Below the pieces are notes generated by a model that did no database searches, was not told the origin of the DNA, and saw only the letters and a program-made list of their open reading frames with translations. Positions 1 through 9,059 of a DNA stretch of 64,000 nucleotides are shown here, piece by piece (position 1 is the stretch's first letter; each line of letters starts with the position of its first letter). The DNA is taken from NCBI GenBank assembly GCA_977006965.1, contig OZ345365.1, forward strand, positions 2,542,001 to 2,606,000, written 5' to 3'. The translations under genes were made by a program, and so were the position numbers. Origin of the DNA: Phymatolithon calcareum. Taxonomy: Eukaryota; Rhodophyta; Florideophyceae; Hapalidiales.

Positions 1-314
1 AACGACCCGAATAATTTGGAATGGTACTCAAAATGAGTTTTTGGCCCATATTGGTGTTATGATGCGATATTCAATTACTATTTTGCTTATAAATTTCGAG
101 AACAAAATGCTTTTGCGCACTGCTCCTCTGTGTGACATCCTATTGCCGTTTAGGTTTCATTATTAAGGTCTTCGTATACTATTCAAAAAGCCGACATTAT
201 TTCTTTTTAATTTTTCGGAGAAAACATTTCTAACGTTTCCGAAAACAATTTACGTAATTTAGCGGTCATGGTGTTCACTGTGCAGACAGAGACAGTCACC
301 ATCTCCACCGAACC
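1..314. other. no gene recognised
   Basis: AT-rich stretch with no long open frame, no recognisable RNA gene and no repeat shared with the rest of the window. It could be the 5-prime flank of the frame that starts at 315. Confidence 0.4.
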
Positions 315-1010
315 ATGGATTCCGAGGAAGATCTTGTTAAGCGCAATGCCAAGCAGCACTACGGGGCGCTCATGTGCGAGCATGCCAATTGCATAGTGCC
401 GGATTTCATTGAAATTTGCTATAGCTTTGCAAGGATGAAAGAGAATGAGCTCATCAATATCGTCCGGGCAATGTTGTTCGCGCTCACAGCCTCACCGATT
501 GCAAAGAACGATCTCATTGAGAACCAACGACCGAAACGGCAGAAGGGAACCGACAGTACAGGTTACCGAACCACGCGATATGCCATTAAGGGACAAATTG
601 CGTGGCTGGCTGCATTCACTGTAATCACGCAAGTCGGCGTAAGCACAACCGCGCATCATGGCGCAGAAGTGGCATCCTGTACTGGATTCCTTCAGTACAA
701 GACGCAACGATATCTATCCCCTAGAGGAAAACTTGGTGTGCAAGCAATTCTCGTTTCAGCGTTTCTGAAGAGGTTTGCGGCGGTGAATACTTTGTACTGT
801 CCACGGAGTAGAGGCACACCGTGCCGACTGTCGGTCCGCTCGTTTGCGAGTCCCTGCGTCAATTTTTCACAAAACTCAAGGGCACGGACGAGGCACGCGA
901 AGCGCTGCGGCGCATCACGCGGAAGTAGAAACGGGACGAACATGAGGAGTGATTGGTGGGAAAGCGCACACTCTCTGGCGGCGCACGGTATCGCAATCGG
1001 TGGCGGCTAA
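315..1010 (+). CDS. hypothetical protein, probably a decayed transposon-linked frame
   Basis: A 231-codon frame opening with ATG at 315. Its first 95 or so residues are charged and protein-like (MDSEEDLVKRNAKQHYGAL at the start, a Cys-Glu-His-Ala-Asn-Cys pair near residue 21), and a second protein-like stretch around residues 125-165 contains YLSPRGKLGVQ. The last third is Arg/Ser-rich and looks like an out-of-frame reading, so a frameshift near 800 is likely. I do not recognise a domain. There is no neighbour that suggests a function. The next 650 bases hold no gene. It could also be a fortuitous frame in a GC-richer patch. Confidence 0.3.
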   Translation: MDSEEDLVKRNAKQHYGALMCEHANCIVPDFIEICYSFARMKENELINIVRAMLFALTASPIAKNDLIENQRPKRQKGTDSTGYRTTRYAIKGQIAWLAAFTVITQVGVSTTAHHGAEVASCTGFLQYKTQRYLSPRGKLGVQAILVSAFLKRFAAVNTLYCPRSRGTPCRLSVRSFASPCVNFSQNSRARTRHAKRCGASRGSRNGTNMRSDWWESAHSLAAHGIAIGGG

Positions 1011-1655
1011 ATTGGTCCACCCCATGCGCCGCCGACGGGACGCGCGACGCATGGGGGCGTGAACGCACATTCAGGAAGACGAAAAAATATTGCTGATCTA
1101 TTTTTAGTTTGTGCACACTCTACAAGGCACTTCCAATTTCGCTTAAAAATTTTAAATATTTTTGTGCTTAATATCTCGCTTGGTGATCATTTATTTCCAA
1201 ATTTGCCTCCATCAACTGATTGTACATGAAAACCTGCACAGAATTTTTTTTTTAATTTTTACAATATTTTACATAATCTGCCATAACTTTCATTCCTCAA
1301 AATGTGCAGTTGATGATCTTGATTTTGAAAGGGTTCCATGTAAGCCCCTAGATCTTACAGAGCTGCACGACGGCGGCACGTGAGCGGTAACGACCGCTCC
1401 CCATCCGTAAGAACTTTCCGATTGTCGAAGAAGAATCAGAGAAGAAGAAAAGGTTTGTCCTCTGGTTGCAACCAGCCATTTAGGGGCCCTCGCCAGTCCG
1501 GCGAAGCCGGACTGTGCCTCAGCTAGGCGAGCTCGCGCATACCCGATTCCTATTGCCGTGTACCTGCTGAGTCGGTGTTCCCACCACACTCGCAAACCTC
1601 ACGCGGTCGTTCGGGACCGCAAGGAGCAGTATGTACAATTGCCAGTAAACTTGCA
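1011..1655. other. no gene recognised
   Basis: Short frames on both strands only. The AT-rich run at 1130-1300 has no coding signal. Nothing here matches the duplicated modules elsewhere in the window. Confidence 0.35.
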
Positions 1656-1915
1656 TTTCTCTTACCTTTACGCTTTGCGCGTAACACGACACACGTGGAC
1701 ACGCGTGATGTGGAACCATCGCAGTTGCCTCCGGTGGAATCGTCAATGACGAACGACAGGCAGAGAAGAAGTGCACTTCCAATCAGCTAGCAGGGTTAAG
1801 GCCCTGCTGTAATGCTAGAAACAGGGGAATGTTATTCCCCTGCTAGCAAGCTGTGCTTCTATTAATAGAAGAACTGCTTGCTAGCCCCGTAGGGGAATAA
1901 AGAATTCAATCAATT
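1656..1915 (+). repeat. dispersed 3-prime-hairpin repeat, copy 1
   Basis: A repeat also seen at 15640-15820 plus 16142-16180, at 45705-45865, and in shorter form at 34355-34450 and 35325-35520. It has three self-complementary parts: a CAGGG/CCCTG stem, a long stem centred on TTCTATTAATAGAA (about 1845-1882), and a terminal CTAGCCCC/TAGGGGAATAAAG stem followed by an AATC-type tail. The same terminal stem ends the LINE fragment at 41781-42298, so these copies are either 5-prime-truncated ends of that LINE or a SINE that borrows its tail. Upstream of the stems, weakly conserved coding-like sequence (WNH..C...WNR) favours truncated LINE copies. Confidence 0.6.
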
Positions 1916-2217
1916 TTCTCCAGCACAGTTTGGAATTGTTGCTCTCTCTTTCCAGGCACATCACTAAGTGTACTTGTTACATCCTCCTTAGAATATCTGC
2001 ACTTCTTCTCTGATCAGAAAATAAAAAACAACTGAATACACTATCTTGTAGGACCAGATCATATCAAGAGAGAGTGGTGACTTTGTGGATCTACAAGAAG
2101 GGTTTACAGTACTATGGTCTGAAGACATCGCTTATAAATAATTAATAAAATCTATAGTTTGAAGTCATTCGTTGTTCCTACCCGCTCACTGCTAGGTGAA
2201 CAATTTTCTGCATATAT
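1916..2217 (+). repeat. duplicated 5-prime flank of the membrane-glycoprotein gene, gene itself missing
   Basis: This block is clearly homologous to 45866-46180, which lies upstream of the intact gene at 46315. Shared landmarks are the AGGAATTGTTGCT start, the TCAGGCACATCACTA box, a CGCTTATAAATAATTAATAAAA stretch and the CTGCTAGGTGAAC end. Here the similarity runs straight into Sel1-repeat sequence at about 2218, so the glycoprotein gene has been deleted from this module. Part of the same flank also precedes the dead paralogue (22357-22430). Confidence 0.6.
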
Positions 2218-2399
2218 TCATCCGTGAAATTGATGAGAGCGCAAACGTGTGTACAATGGAAGCCTGGCTGATTTGCTGAAAAGTGGAACAGAAGTAATAC
2301 CAGTGGACCCTAGTCCGGCTGTGAAGCTGTACAATCGTGCCATCGAGGATTTCGAGTATGCGCCTGTCATGAACAAGTTTTGGAGCTTCTCCAAGATGG
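2218..2399 (+). pseudogene. Sel1-repeat gene, copy 1, 5-prime fragment
   Basis: Reading GSLADLLKSGTE, then a PVDPSPAVKLYNRAIED block, it matches the Sel1 (TPR-like) repeat pattern [G-T/A-E-G-x-P-x-D-P-x-x-A-V-x-L-Y-N-R-A-I-E-x-G]. The reading frame is already shifted near 2260, and the same shift is present in copy 3 (about 48640), so the gene was dead before the modules were duplicated. The fragment stops at the 15-bp duplication 2385-2399 where LINE-B entered. Sel1 repeats normally form alpha-solenoid adaptors, but no product is expected here. Confidence 0.7.
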
Positions 2400-2497
2400 A
2401 CATCCTTTTGTCGCGGTTCTTGACCTCTCTGCAGCATTTGACAGGGTGCCGCGAGACCTCCTCATGAAAAGACAAGCCACCCGACGAAATAACAAGG

Positions 2498-4275
2498 ATG
2501 GTGGCATATCTTCTGAAAAACTCCTGGGTTACGTCAGCAGGCGATGATACAAGAACATGGTGCATTATCGATCGAGGAGTACCTCAAGGGTCCCCACTGA
2601 GCCCGTGCCTATACAATATCTTCATGGACACATTCGCGGAAGCGGTCCTCAAGGTCCCCAGCGACGACGTCTCTGATAATCCAGCGCAACTGTTCTCTGA
2701 CGATGTCCAGCTGCAATCCAAGGATGGAGAAAGAAGGCAGAAGCTGCTTGATATACCGACGACCTGGGCCAAGTAAAATGGTATGAGCCGGAACGCAAAG
2801 CCAGTAAAGAGCGAGATCCTTAAATACAAGGGACTTCCGAAACACACCTTCCACATTGCGGGTCGAGTGCTTCATCAAGCATAGAGGCTCTCGTATCTCG
2901 GGATAAGCATGAATCACAAAGGCGTAACAGACGACATGGCGTTATCAAGAGTGCGAAATGCAGTGGGATGCATACAAAAACTGCGGGATATTGGAGTTGT
3001 AGATTGCGGGATTCTGTTTGCCGAACTCCTACGTCACCGGTCTGCAGTCGATGGACATTTCCTGGCTTGTTTGTTGTGTGAAGCCACAGGATCGCTCACA
3101 GGCCGAATTACTCTAACGTCCTGACCGTCTCTTCAATAGCGGTGCTCCTCTCAAGTGCCTATTGTGAAGGTGTTCCTCATGGGCGGACTGTACTAGTGCC
3201 GGATTCGAGTTCCGTCTCATTAATGTTACTGGCCTTTCTCTTTCCTCGTCGCCGCAAGATTTACCGGCCAGTTGTCTATACACTCTCCGTCGCTTACCGT
3301 GGGTCATATTAGTTTGGTAAGCTATCTGACCTCCCCATAAAGATGTCCGCTTATCTGCCCATGGTAAGTCATCTTCAATTTTGTGTTTGTCTCTGTTTAG
3401 TACTTAGGCTCTTCTAGTAACCTCAGAAGGAGGGATCGATCATCAACCAACAAGTATCCTCCATCGTCGACCGGTAGATCGGTTTGTTGACCAACAATGG
3501 CCAAGTAAACCTTCTTCTCGATTCCAATCCTCACACGAACCACGCTCACACGGCCAGCGCCATGGCGACGCCTAGTGTTACAGCTTCTACAGGAGTCAAT
3601 GTTCGAGGATTTGAACCTGCGAAATGCATTAGAATCTTCAAGTCACTTATTTTGGCAAAGTGGGAGTATGCACCCCACGTGACGCCACTGAAAAAGCGAC
3701 TGCAATCTGCATTAGAATCTGCAGAAGGTTTATTCTACAAGTATGTTTTTGGGACATATGTCCAGCACCGCCATGGTAGAATGCGAGTTCTGTGCCGACT
3801 TGAGGCGCCAGCAATGAGGAGAAGACATCAAGCAGAAAGGTTTTCTGCGAGTCTAGCGAGACAAAAGAAGCGCATCGATGAGGCAGATGAGTATTCTGGG
3901 AAAGATGAAGACATTAAGGAGGCAACCAAGGACATAGAGTTCCTCAAGAAATATGAAGACCTGCAGCAAGCTCTTGATAAAGCGGAGGAGGGCTCAGTCT
4001 AAGAGAAAAGGCAACGAAAAGAAATAATTGAGCTATGGGCAAAGGAAGAAGAGGGTAGATCGCTCGAGATTCCAACTGATTCGAACAATCTAGCGGTGGT
4101 TCTGCGCGTAAGAGAAAGGGCGACACGGTTGCGATGCGTACGGCTGATATTCAACAGAGCACGCCTTTGGAGAAAATCAGTATTACGTGCATACTTTGGT
4201 GTCACAGCAGTGATTGAGCTGGCTCCGCTCCAACGCAATCTATCTTCATCCAAGATTAGTCTTGAAATTGAATAT
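2498..4275 (+). pseudogene. LINE-B reverse transcriptase and C-terminal region
   Basis: The frame from 2498 carries the RT motif GVPQGSPLSPCLYNIFMD and a variant catalytic box LFSDDVQLQ, where the copy at about 52040 reads LFADDVLLQ. In-frame stops at 2774 (TAA) and 2882 (TAG) interrupt the thumb-like part (YLGISMN, RVRNAVGCIQKL). A further piece at 3590-4002 reads CIRIFKSLIL, SALESAEGLFYKYVFG and RMRVLCRLEAP, and another at 4096-4275 reads TRLRCVRLIFNRARLWRKSV. These blocks recur in the same order in the other LINE-B copies, so together they are the C-terminal half of ORF2. About 3010-3560 is poorly conserved and may hold an additional insertion. The copy cannot encode an active enzyme. Confidence 0.75.
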
Positions 4276-4288
4276 GAATGTAAGCGAC

Positions 4289-5196
4289 CACCCCAACCGA
4301 CTCGAAACAGCGTGTTATCGCGTGCGACGAAGATGGTGACACACTCGAAATGTATCGTACCATCCCATTCCAGGTCGGCGGAGCCGGGATTCTGATATTG
4401 CGCGGCGAAGTTGTCGTGGAAGCATCGCTGGCCGCTGGAGATGCTGGCTATTCATTCGATGCGGAGGCATTTGCTGCCGTGCAAGCGTTTCAAGCAGCGG
4501 CAGACCTACATCTTTCCCGCGGCAGCACCATCAGATGGTTCACCGACAGTCGCAGTTGCTTAGACGCGCTCAACGGGCAACCGCGAATGTTTGGTGACAT
4601 GGTGCGGAATCTGTGGAATATTATGGACCGGTTATTTTCAGACGAAGTGCGTATAGAGTGTGTTTGGATACCGAGCCACTGCGGCGTCGCGAAGAATGAG
4701 GTCGCTGATGATCTGGCGCGGAGGGGAATTTTGGAATCGGATCTGGTGTTGCATCAAACAATACCTCTTACTTTGGAAGCGGCCCGATCCATTATCAAAC
4801 CGCCGTGCAGAAGCAAACTACTCACTCTCCCAAAAGATCTGCACATCTCACAGAGACGTGCAGAGGCGGTACTACACCAGCTTATGGTGAATTGCTGTCC
4901 TATTGTAGCATGATTTCACCATGGACACATCGAGGATGAACCGCTACTCTATGACCCAGTGTGCAAGATGTGCTCGCATGGCGTCATGGAGACAGTGGAG
5001 CACCTAATTATACGCTGTTCTGGTCGGGCTGCCTCTAGACGGCAATTCATCGGAAGAATGCGAGGCAAAACGGTTGAAGATCTGTGCAGGTAGAGATCCG
5101 TAGAGATTCTCCAATATTTGAACAATGAGAACTTGCTCTAGGGTAAGTTCTGGCGTTGAAGTAGCGCCTTCTGCAATAAAGAAAGAAAGAAAGAAA
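4289..5196 (+). mobile_element. LINE-A, 5-prime truncated, nested in LINE-B
   Basis: GAATGTAAGCGAC is found at 4276-4288 and 5197-5209, exactly flanking a segment that ends in a polyadenylation-like AATAAA plus (GAAA)n. LINE-B coding sequence (ECKRLTRA...) resumes directly after the second copy. The insert carries the end of the LINE-A Tudor-like module and its RNase H domain. The order of events is therefore: Sel1 array, then LINE-B, then LINE-A. Confidence 0.9.
4313..5130 (+). pseudogene. LINE-A RNase H domain and zinc-binding C-terminus
   Basis: The reading begins with CDEDGDTLEMYRTIP, passes through GGAGILI (RNase H strand 2), SFDAEAFAAVQAF (catalytic Glu helix), IRWFTDSRSCLDAL (catalytic Asp) and VWIPSHCGVAKNEVADDLARRG (His/Asp motif), and finishes with a Cys/His cluster PVCKMCSH...EHLIIRC. 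These are the hallmarks of a type I RNase H at the end of a LINE ORF2. A TGA at 4911 and TAG codons near 5092 and 5130 break the frame; the copy at 53.6-54.7 kb has Thr, Glu and Gln at these positions. The first RNase H strand is missing because of 5-prime truncation. Confidence 0.8.
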
Positions 5197-5372
5197 GAAT
5201 GTAAGCGACTCACTAGAGCGCTTCTTGGGAGAGAAATATGAATCAAGGATATACTGAATAGTCGAACTACGTCGGCTTAGAAAATCGAGCAAAAGCGGCC
5301 CTGTTACTCTTGAAGAGAGGCCTTGGGAGCTTTTAAAATAAATCAACATATATCTCCGCTTCTCCAAGATGG

Positions 5373-6276
5373 TGTAGAGGGTGTCCAAGCACTTTCGCTC
5401 GATTCTATTGAACTATACACGCGAACAGTTGATGAAGTCCTAATCGCGATGGTCATGTACAAATTGGCAATGTGGATGGAGGACGGAGCTGAAGGATTAC
5501 TCGCAAACCCGGCTCGTGCGGTAGAACTGTATAATGGGGCTATCGGAGAAGGTGGATATGTTCCTGCCATGTGCAACCTTTGGACACATGCTCCAATATG
5601 GTAAGGACAATATTCCGGCCGATTTTGTTGGTGCTCTTGAGCTATACAAGGAGAACAGAAGTGAGTTTTTGTGCCCCACTGAATCGTGCTACATCAACAA
5701 GAAAAGCAACTCTTCAAGAGAAAGAATGCAGTCTAAACCTCTTGGCACTAGGAAAGTTGCCCCAAGCGTCACCAGATGCGTTTCTAACTATTTAAAAAAA
5801 TTTATCTTTCTTCTTCTTCTTGAGCTATACAGACGGCCAGTGGATGATGGAGCAGATGTGGTTGTCATGGGCACCAAGGCTGATTTTCTGAGTTTTGGAG
5901 ATAAAAGAGTACCATCAAATGCCGTTCTTGCTATGGAGCTCTACAATCGTGCCGTAGAGGAAGGTGATAATGTTAAATTCATGAACAACTTTGTCTTTCT
6001 GCTGGTACGCAGTGCAGAGGGTATTCCACCTGATCCGGTTCGTACTCATAAGCTATATGAACGAGCAATTGATGAGGACGCAAACATTGCTTCAGTGACC
6101 AACCTGGCATACTTTCCAGAAAGGGCGCTGAAAGAGTACCGGCAGAACCGGCTCGAGGCGTGGAGGTATACAATCAAGCCATCGTGGAAGACAAGGACTA
6201 TTTGGCTATTATTAAGTTGGGGCTCTTGCTTCAATATGGCCTGAGGGTGTTGCGCCAGATGTTTTTCGTGTTGCTA
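5373..6276 (+). pseudogene. Sel1-repeat gene, copy 1, middle part
   Basis: At least five Sel1-type units are readable, for example MVMYKLAMWMEDGAEGL, PARAVELYNGAIGEGG, VLAMELYNRAVEEGDN and HKLYERAIDEDANIASV, with hydrophobic small-residue helices typical of the fold. They are spread over two frames with shifts near 5575 and 6130, and a 183-bp insert lies at 5648-5818. Copy 3 (49768-51202) aligns across the whole stretch. Sel1 repeats are protein-interaction solenoids; this copy is not expected to yield one. Confidence 0.7.
5635..5831 (+). mobile_element. short dispersed insert with intron-like ends (copy 1)
   Basis: TCTTGAGCTATACA occurs at 5635-5648 and 5818-5831, so about 183 bp was added inside a Sel1 unit. 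The insert has GTGAGT near its left side (5661) and ends in a run of TTCTTCTTCTTCT followed by GAG, resembling a 3-prime splice site. The segment CAGATGCGTTTC...TTTATC before the pyrimidine run is shared with inserts ending at about 50785 (copy 3) and, inverted, at 55390-55490. It may be an introner-like element or a small MITE. Confidence 0.5.
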
Positions 6277-7075
6277 TGTCTTTCTTTCTTTCCTTTATAC
6301 AGGTTTCGGAGTTGTTGAACAACTCCCCATCCTTACGGCTACAGTAGACTATAACAGATACGAGTGGTACTTGATGTCACAACAGCTCAAAGCCGCACAA
6401 AATGCAGAGCTTCAGGGAGCTTAAGATCTAAATATCTACGCAGCAAATCTTCAGGCGCTTTCCTTCAAAGGGATGACCCGGGTTGGAAACCATGTAGGAT
6501 GCTCATGGCAGCTGGTCATCTCGTTACCTTCTTTCATCTCCTTCTTTTCTCTCTTCCAGCTTCCTTGAGCATTGCGGCACACCACTCAGGGCGGAATCTA
6601 TGTACTACCCAAACTATCAGAAGGTGATAGTCTTCTTCCATTGGGAGGCCGGAGCACAGCTCTTGCCATTTCAAAAAACCCTGCATTGGAGCTGGGAAAA
6701 ATTCCTAACTCTGCTCTTGTCTCCTCCCTATTACGCACAGGTGGACGCATGGCCGGACCGGTTATGATAGCCGGCCTGTATCAAATCCGCTTAAATTTGC
6801 TAGATTTCTTCGAAATCCGGCGACGGCGTGGACGAGTCTGGCATTTCGAGCGTGGCGAATTCTCGATTTTCCGAGACCCAGGCGGGCGCGTTCGCGATCG
6901 CGCAAGCCATTTCCAGCGGGATTACCGCCGAAAAAAGCGCTTTGAGCAGCCTGATCGCTGCGGCCACTTGCGCCGGCGCGGGCACGGGCGCCCGCACCGG
7001 AAACTTGTCTTGATTCGTTTGTGGTCCGTTCGGTCCGGTCAGCCTCTCTTCCCCCTAACCGTGCTTACTTTTCGT
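6277..7075 (+). mobile_element. insert related to the 11-bp-duplication elements (third copy)
   Basis: The segment splits the Sel1 sequence between GCGCCAGATGTTTTTCGTGTTGCT and TTTTCGTTGCTGAGTC, consistent with an imperfect duplication of about 10 bp. Its right end (about 6960-7050) contains GCGCCGGCGC..., then GGTCCGTTCGGTCCGGT. The same order occurs at the ends of the elements at 38646 and 45120. The left part differs and includes a frame (6572-7080) with the peptide GKIPNSALVSSLLRTGGRMA, possibly a captured gene piece. The left boundary is less certain than the right. Confidence 0.45.
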
Positions 7076-7082
7076 TGCTGAG

Positions 7083-7505
7083 TCATTTGCGCATGTGATT
7101 GATGAGGACGCACACGTGACGGCGATGTCCAACTTCGCAGCTATGTTAGAAGAAGGAGCTGAAGGAATACCGGCAAGTCCGGCACGTGCAGTAGAGCTCT
7201 ATAATCGGGCCGTGGAAGACGGAGTTTATGTTGATGCAATGATCCGATTGGGGATTTTGGTCCAATATGGTGCAGATCTATCTCGTGGCTCGCATCTCTT
7301 CTCGTGTGCCGTCGAGAAGGGAAACATGGCTGCTATTTTGAGGCTTGGGTACATACTCGAGCAAGGCGGAGAAGACGTACAAGGACATATGATTCGTGCT
7401 GCAGAAGTGTATTCTCGTGCCATTGATGAGTCCGCAGATGTGAATGTAGTGATGAGCGTGGCGTTGTTTGTGAGACGCAGTGCTGACGGATCAAGTTCGG
7501 GTTGA
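7083..7505 (+). pseudogene. Sel1-repeat gene, copy 1, 3-prime part
   Basis: A clean 136-codon stretch reads IDEDAHVTAMSNFAAMLEEG, PARAVELYNRAVEDG, a GSHLFSCAVEKGNMAAILRLG unit and MIRAAEVYSRAIDESADV, i.e. three to four Sel1 units. It ends with TGA in SSG. The same 3-prime end is found at 39650-39785 and 51700-51950 plus 53254-53300. The frame is open here, but the upstream parts of the gene are broken. Confidence 0.65.
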
Positions 7506-7760
7506 GCAGATGATAAAGCAGGCATACTTCTCAGTATAGAGCTTGTAAGAGCTTGGATCGTTAGGCCAATGAGCCTTGAAATGTTGCAGTATGCTGTACA
7601 ATGCCGTAAAGGCTGTTGACTGAAAATTAAAAACGCGCTAAAATTCTCAGACTGCTTAAGCCCCCACTTCCATCATCCCATCCACCCTAGTTTCGCGGAG
7701 TTACTGCATTCTTGCGCCATCTAGACGAAATAGCCGAAATCTCGTAAAAATTGAATTTAT
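7506..7760 (+). repeat. conserved 3-prime flank of the Sel1 module
   Basis: Follows the Sel1 stop codon and is homologous to 39786-40015 and 53300-53540. Landmarks are CTTCTCAGTATAGAGCTTG, the GTAAAGGCTGTTGAC box and CTCAGACTGCTTAAG. All three modules keep it, which shows that the duplications extended beyond the gene. Confidence 0.65.
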
Positions 7761-9055
7761 AGCCAATCAGTTCATCGACTGATGTACATTTTATAGTTAT
7801 GCTATTGGATAGCCGACTTTGGCGTCAGGGGAAACTTGCTTCTATAGTGCGCGGATGTGCAATAGGATATCTGAAAATATTGAAATGGGAATATCTCCGA
7901 AAAATGCGGTAGACCTCTCCTGGAAGTTGTTCCAGTGTTTTGGGCACATTGTACTGTGCCATCACCAGATTTCTCAATGCATTTGTCCGGTGAAGGATAT
8001 ACACGTGGCGTACGAATGTAACCCTGCTGTGTGGGACTGGGGTGCCCCTGCAGCAGCGGCAACTACAGTTAGGCACGCCCCGCGGATAGTTTCTTGGAGA
8101 ATCCTCACGAGATGCACCTTGAGTTCTTCTTCGCCTCCCTATTGCATATCCAAGGATCGCTCTCCCATTATTGTCAACTCTGGTGTCTGTTTTGGCAGCA
8201 GAACGGAAAAGTGCACAAGTACGTAAATGTCCCCGAGTAGTCGGAGCGAATTTGCGAGAGAGAGAGATTAATATGGTTTACAGTTGTAGTTAGGTTTGCA
8301 GCGTAGAACCATACAGAGTGAATGCGATGGGATGAGGGCATACTTCAGCGCCCTTTCTGACCGATGCAATAGTAGAACGCTTTCCCTTCACTGAAGACTG
8401 TGGTTACTGACCTTGCAGTAGTACAGAGACGTGCGTAACTGCAGCCTCGATACGCGCGAGTGGCATATCTCCATGTGTATAAAGAGGATTTGAGAACGTG
8501 AGCAAATCGTATGTTGAGGTCATTTCGTTCACTACAGGGCGTAGAACCTTTCGTAGAGATTGCGAGGGCACAGTAAAGGACCGGTAAGTGCAACAGTAAG
8601 AACCTGTGCAAGTCCATATTTTCCGAAAAGTCGTTTGAACGGAAAGCAAGACAGAAGATCAACTAGTTAATGATTTAATCTCTACAAATAAGACGGGTTT
8701 AACGGCTACCAGCCTTTTCTAGAGGGATAGCCGCCTGGTTTAGACAGGATAAAAACGGAGTTCCTTTGAAAGTGTTGCATGTCGCCGCACTTCTCTGTCC
8801 CACAGAACGAGATTTTCGCTGCAAGTCGAACTGTAGTCTCTATATCCAGGAAGGTTAATTTTCGCTGCATAATGTAAAGAGGTCTCTAAGAAACTTTTCC
8901 GTCAGGGACCTGTACAATCTGTAGCATAGTGCAAGGGTCAACAGCAGCTCAAAACTCCACAATGTTCTCTTCTTTCTTCCGCTTAAATAGCGCCACGACA
9001 CCCCAGAACAAAACAGCAATGTTTTTCGAAGAGGAAGAATAGATTTGGCTGTTGT
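7761..9055. other. no gene recognised
   Basis: Several overlapping short frames on both strands, none with a recognisable motif. A short GA run lies near 8260. No similarity to other parts of the window was seen. Confidence 0.35.
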
Positions 9056-9059
9056 CTCC

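Larger units (their letters stand above)
2400..5357 (+). mobile_element. LINE-B, 5-prime truncated non-LTR retrotransposon
   Basis: The element begins inside the reverse-transcriptase domain (motif A, AVLDLSAAFDRVPRDLL, read around 2418-2470) and ends with GGGAGCTTTTAAAATAAATC followed by a short AT-rich tail. It is flanked by a 15-bp duplication and interrupted by LINE-A (4289-5196). Without the insert it is about 2.04 kb. Other copies or pieces lie at 33.2-34.3 kb, 35.5-35.9 kb, 36.4-38.5 kb and 51957-53246. All are damaged. Confidence 0.85.
2385..5372 (+). repeat. 15-bp target-site duplication flanking LINE-B
   Basis: GCTTCTCCAAGATGG occurs at 2385-2399 and again at 5358-5372. Removing what lies between restores continuous Sel1-repeat sequence, as in the uninterrupted copy 3 around 48770-48790. 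A 15-bp duplication is in the usual range for target-primed reverse transcription. Confidence 0.85.

Noticed and set aside
5176-5200. (GAAA)n as a stand-alone microsatellite
   Set aside because: It is the 3-prime tail of LINE-A: the same tail follows AATAAA at 54705-54726, and target duplications start right after it.
6572-7081. 169-codon frame as an intact gene
   Set aside because: It crosses from a possible captured fragment into the GC-rich end of a mobile element, and its second half matches the non-coding frame of the sister elements.
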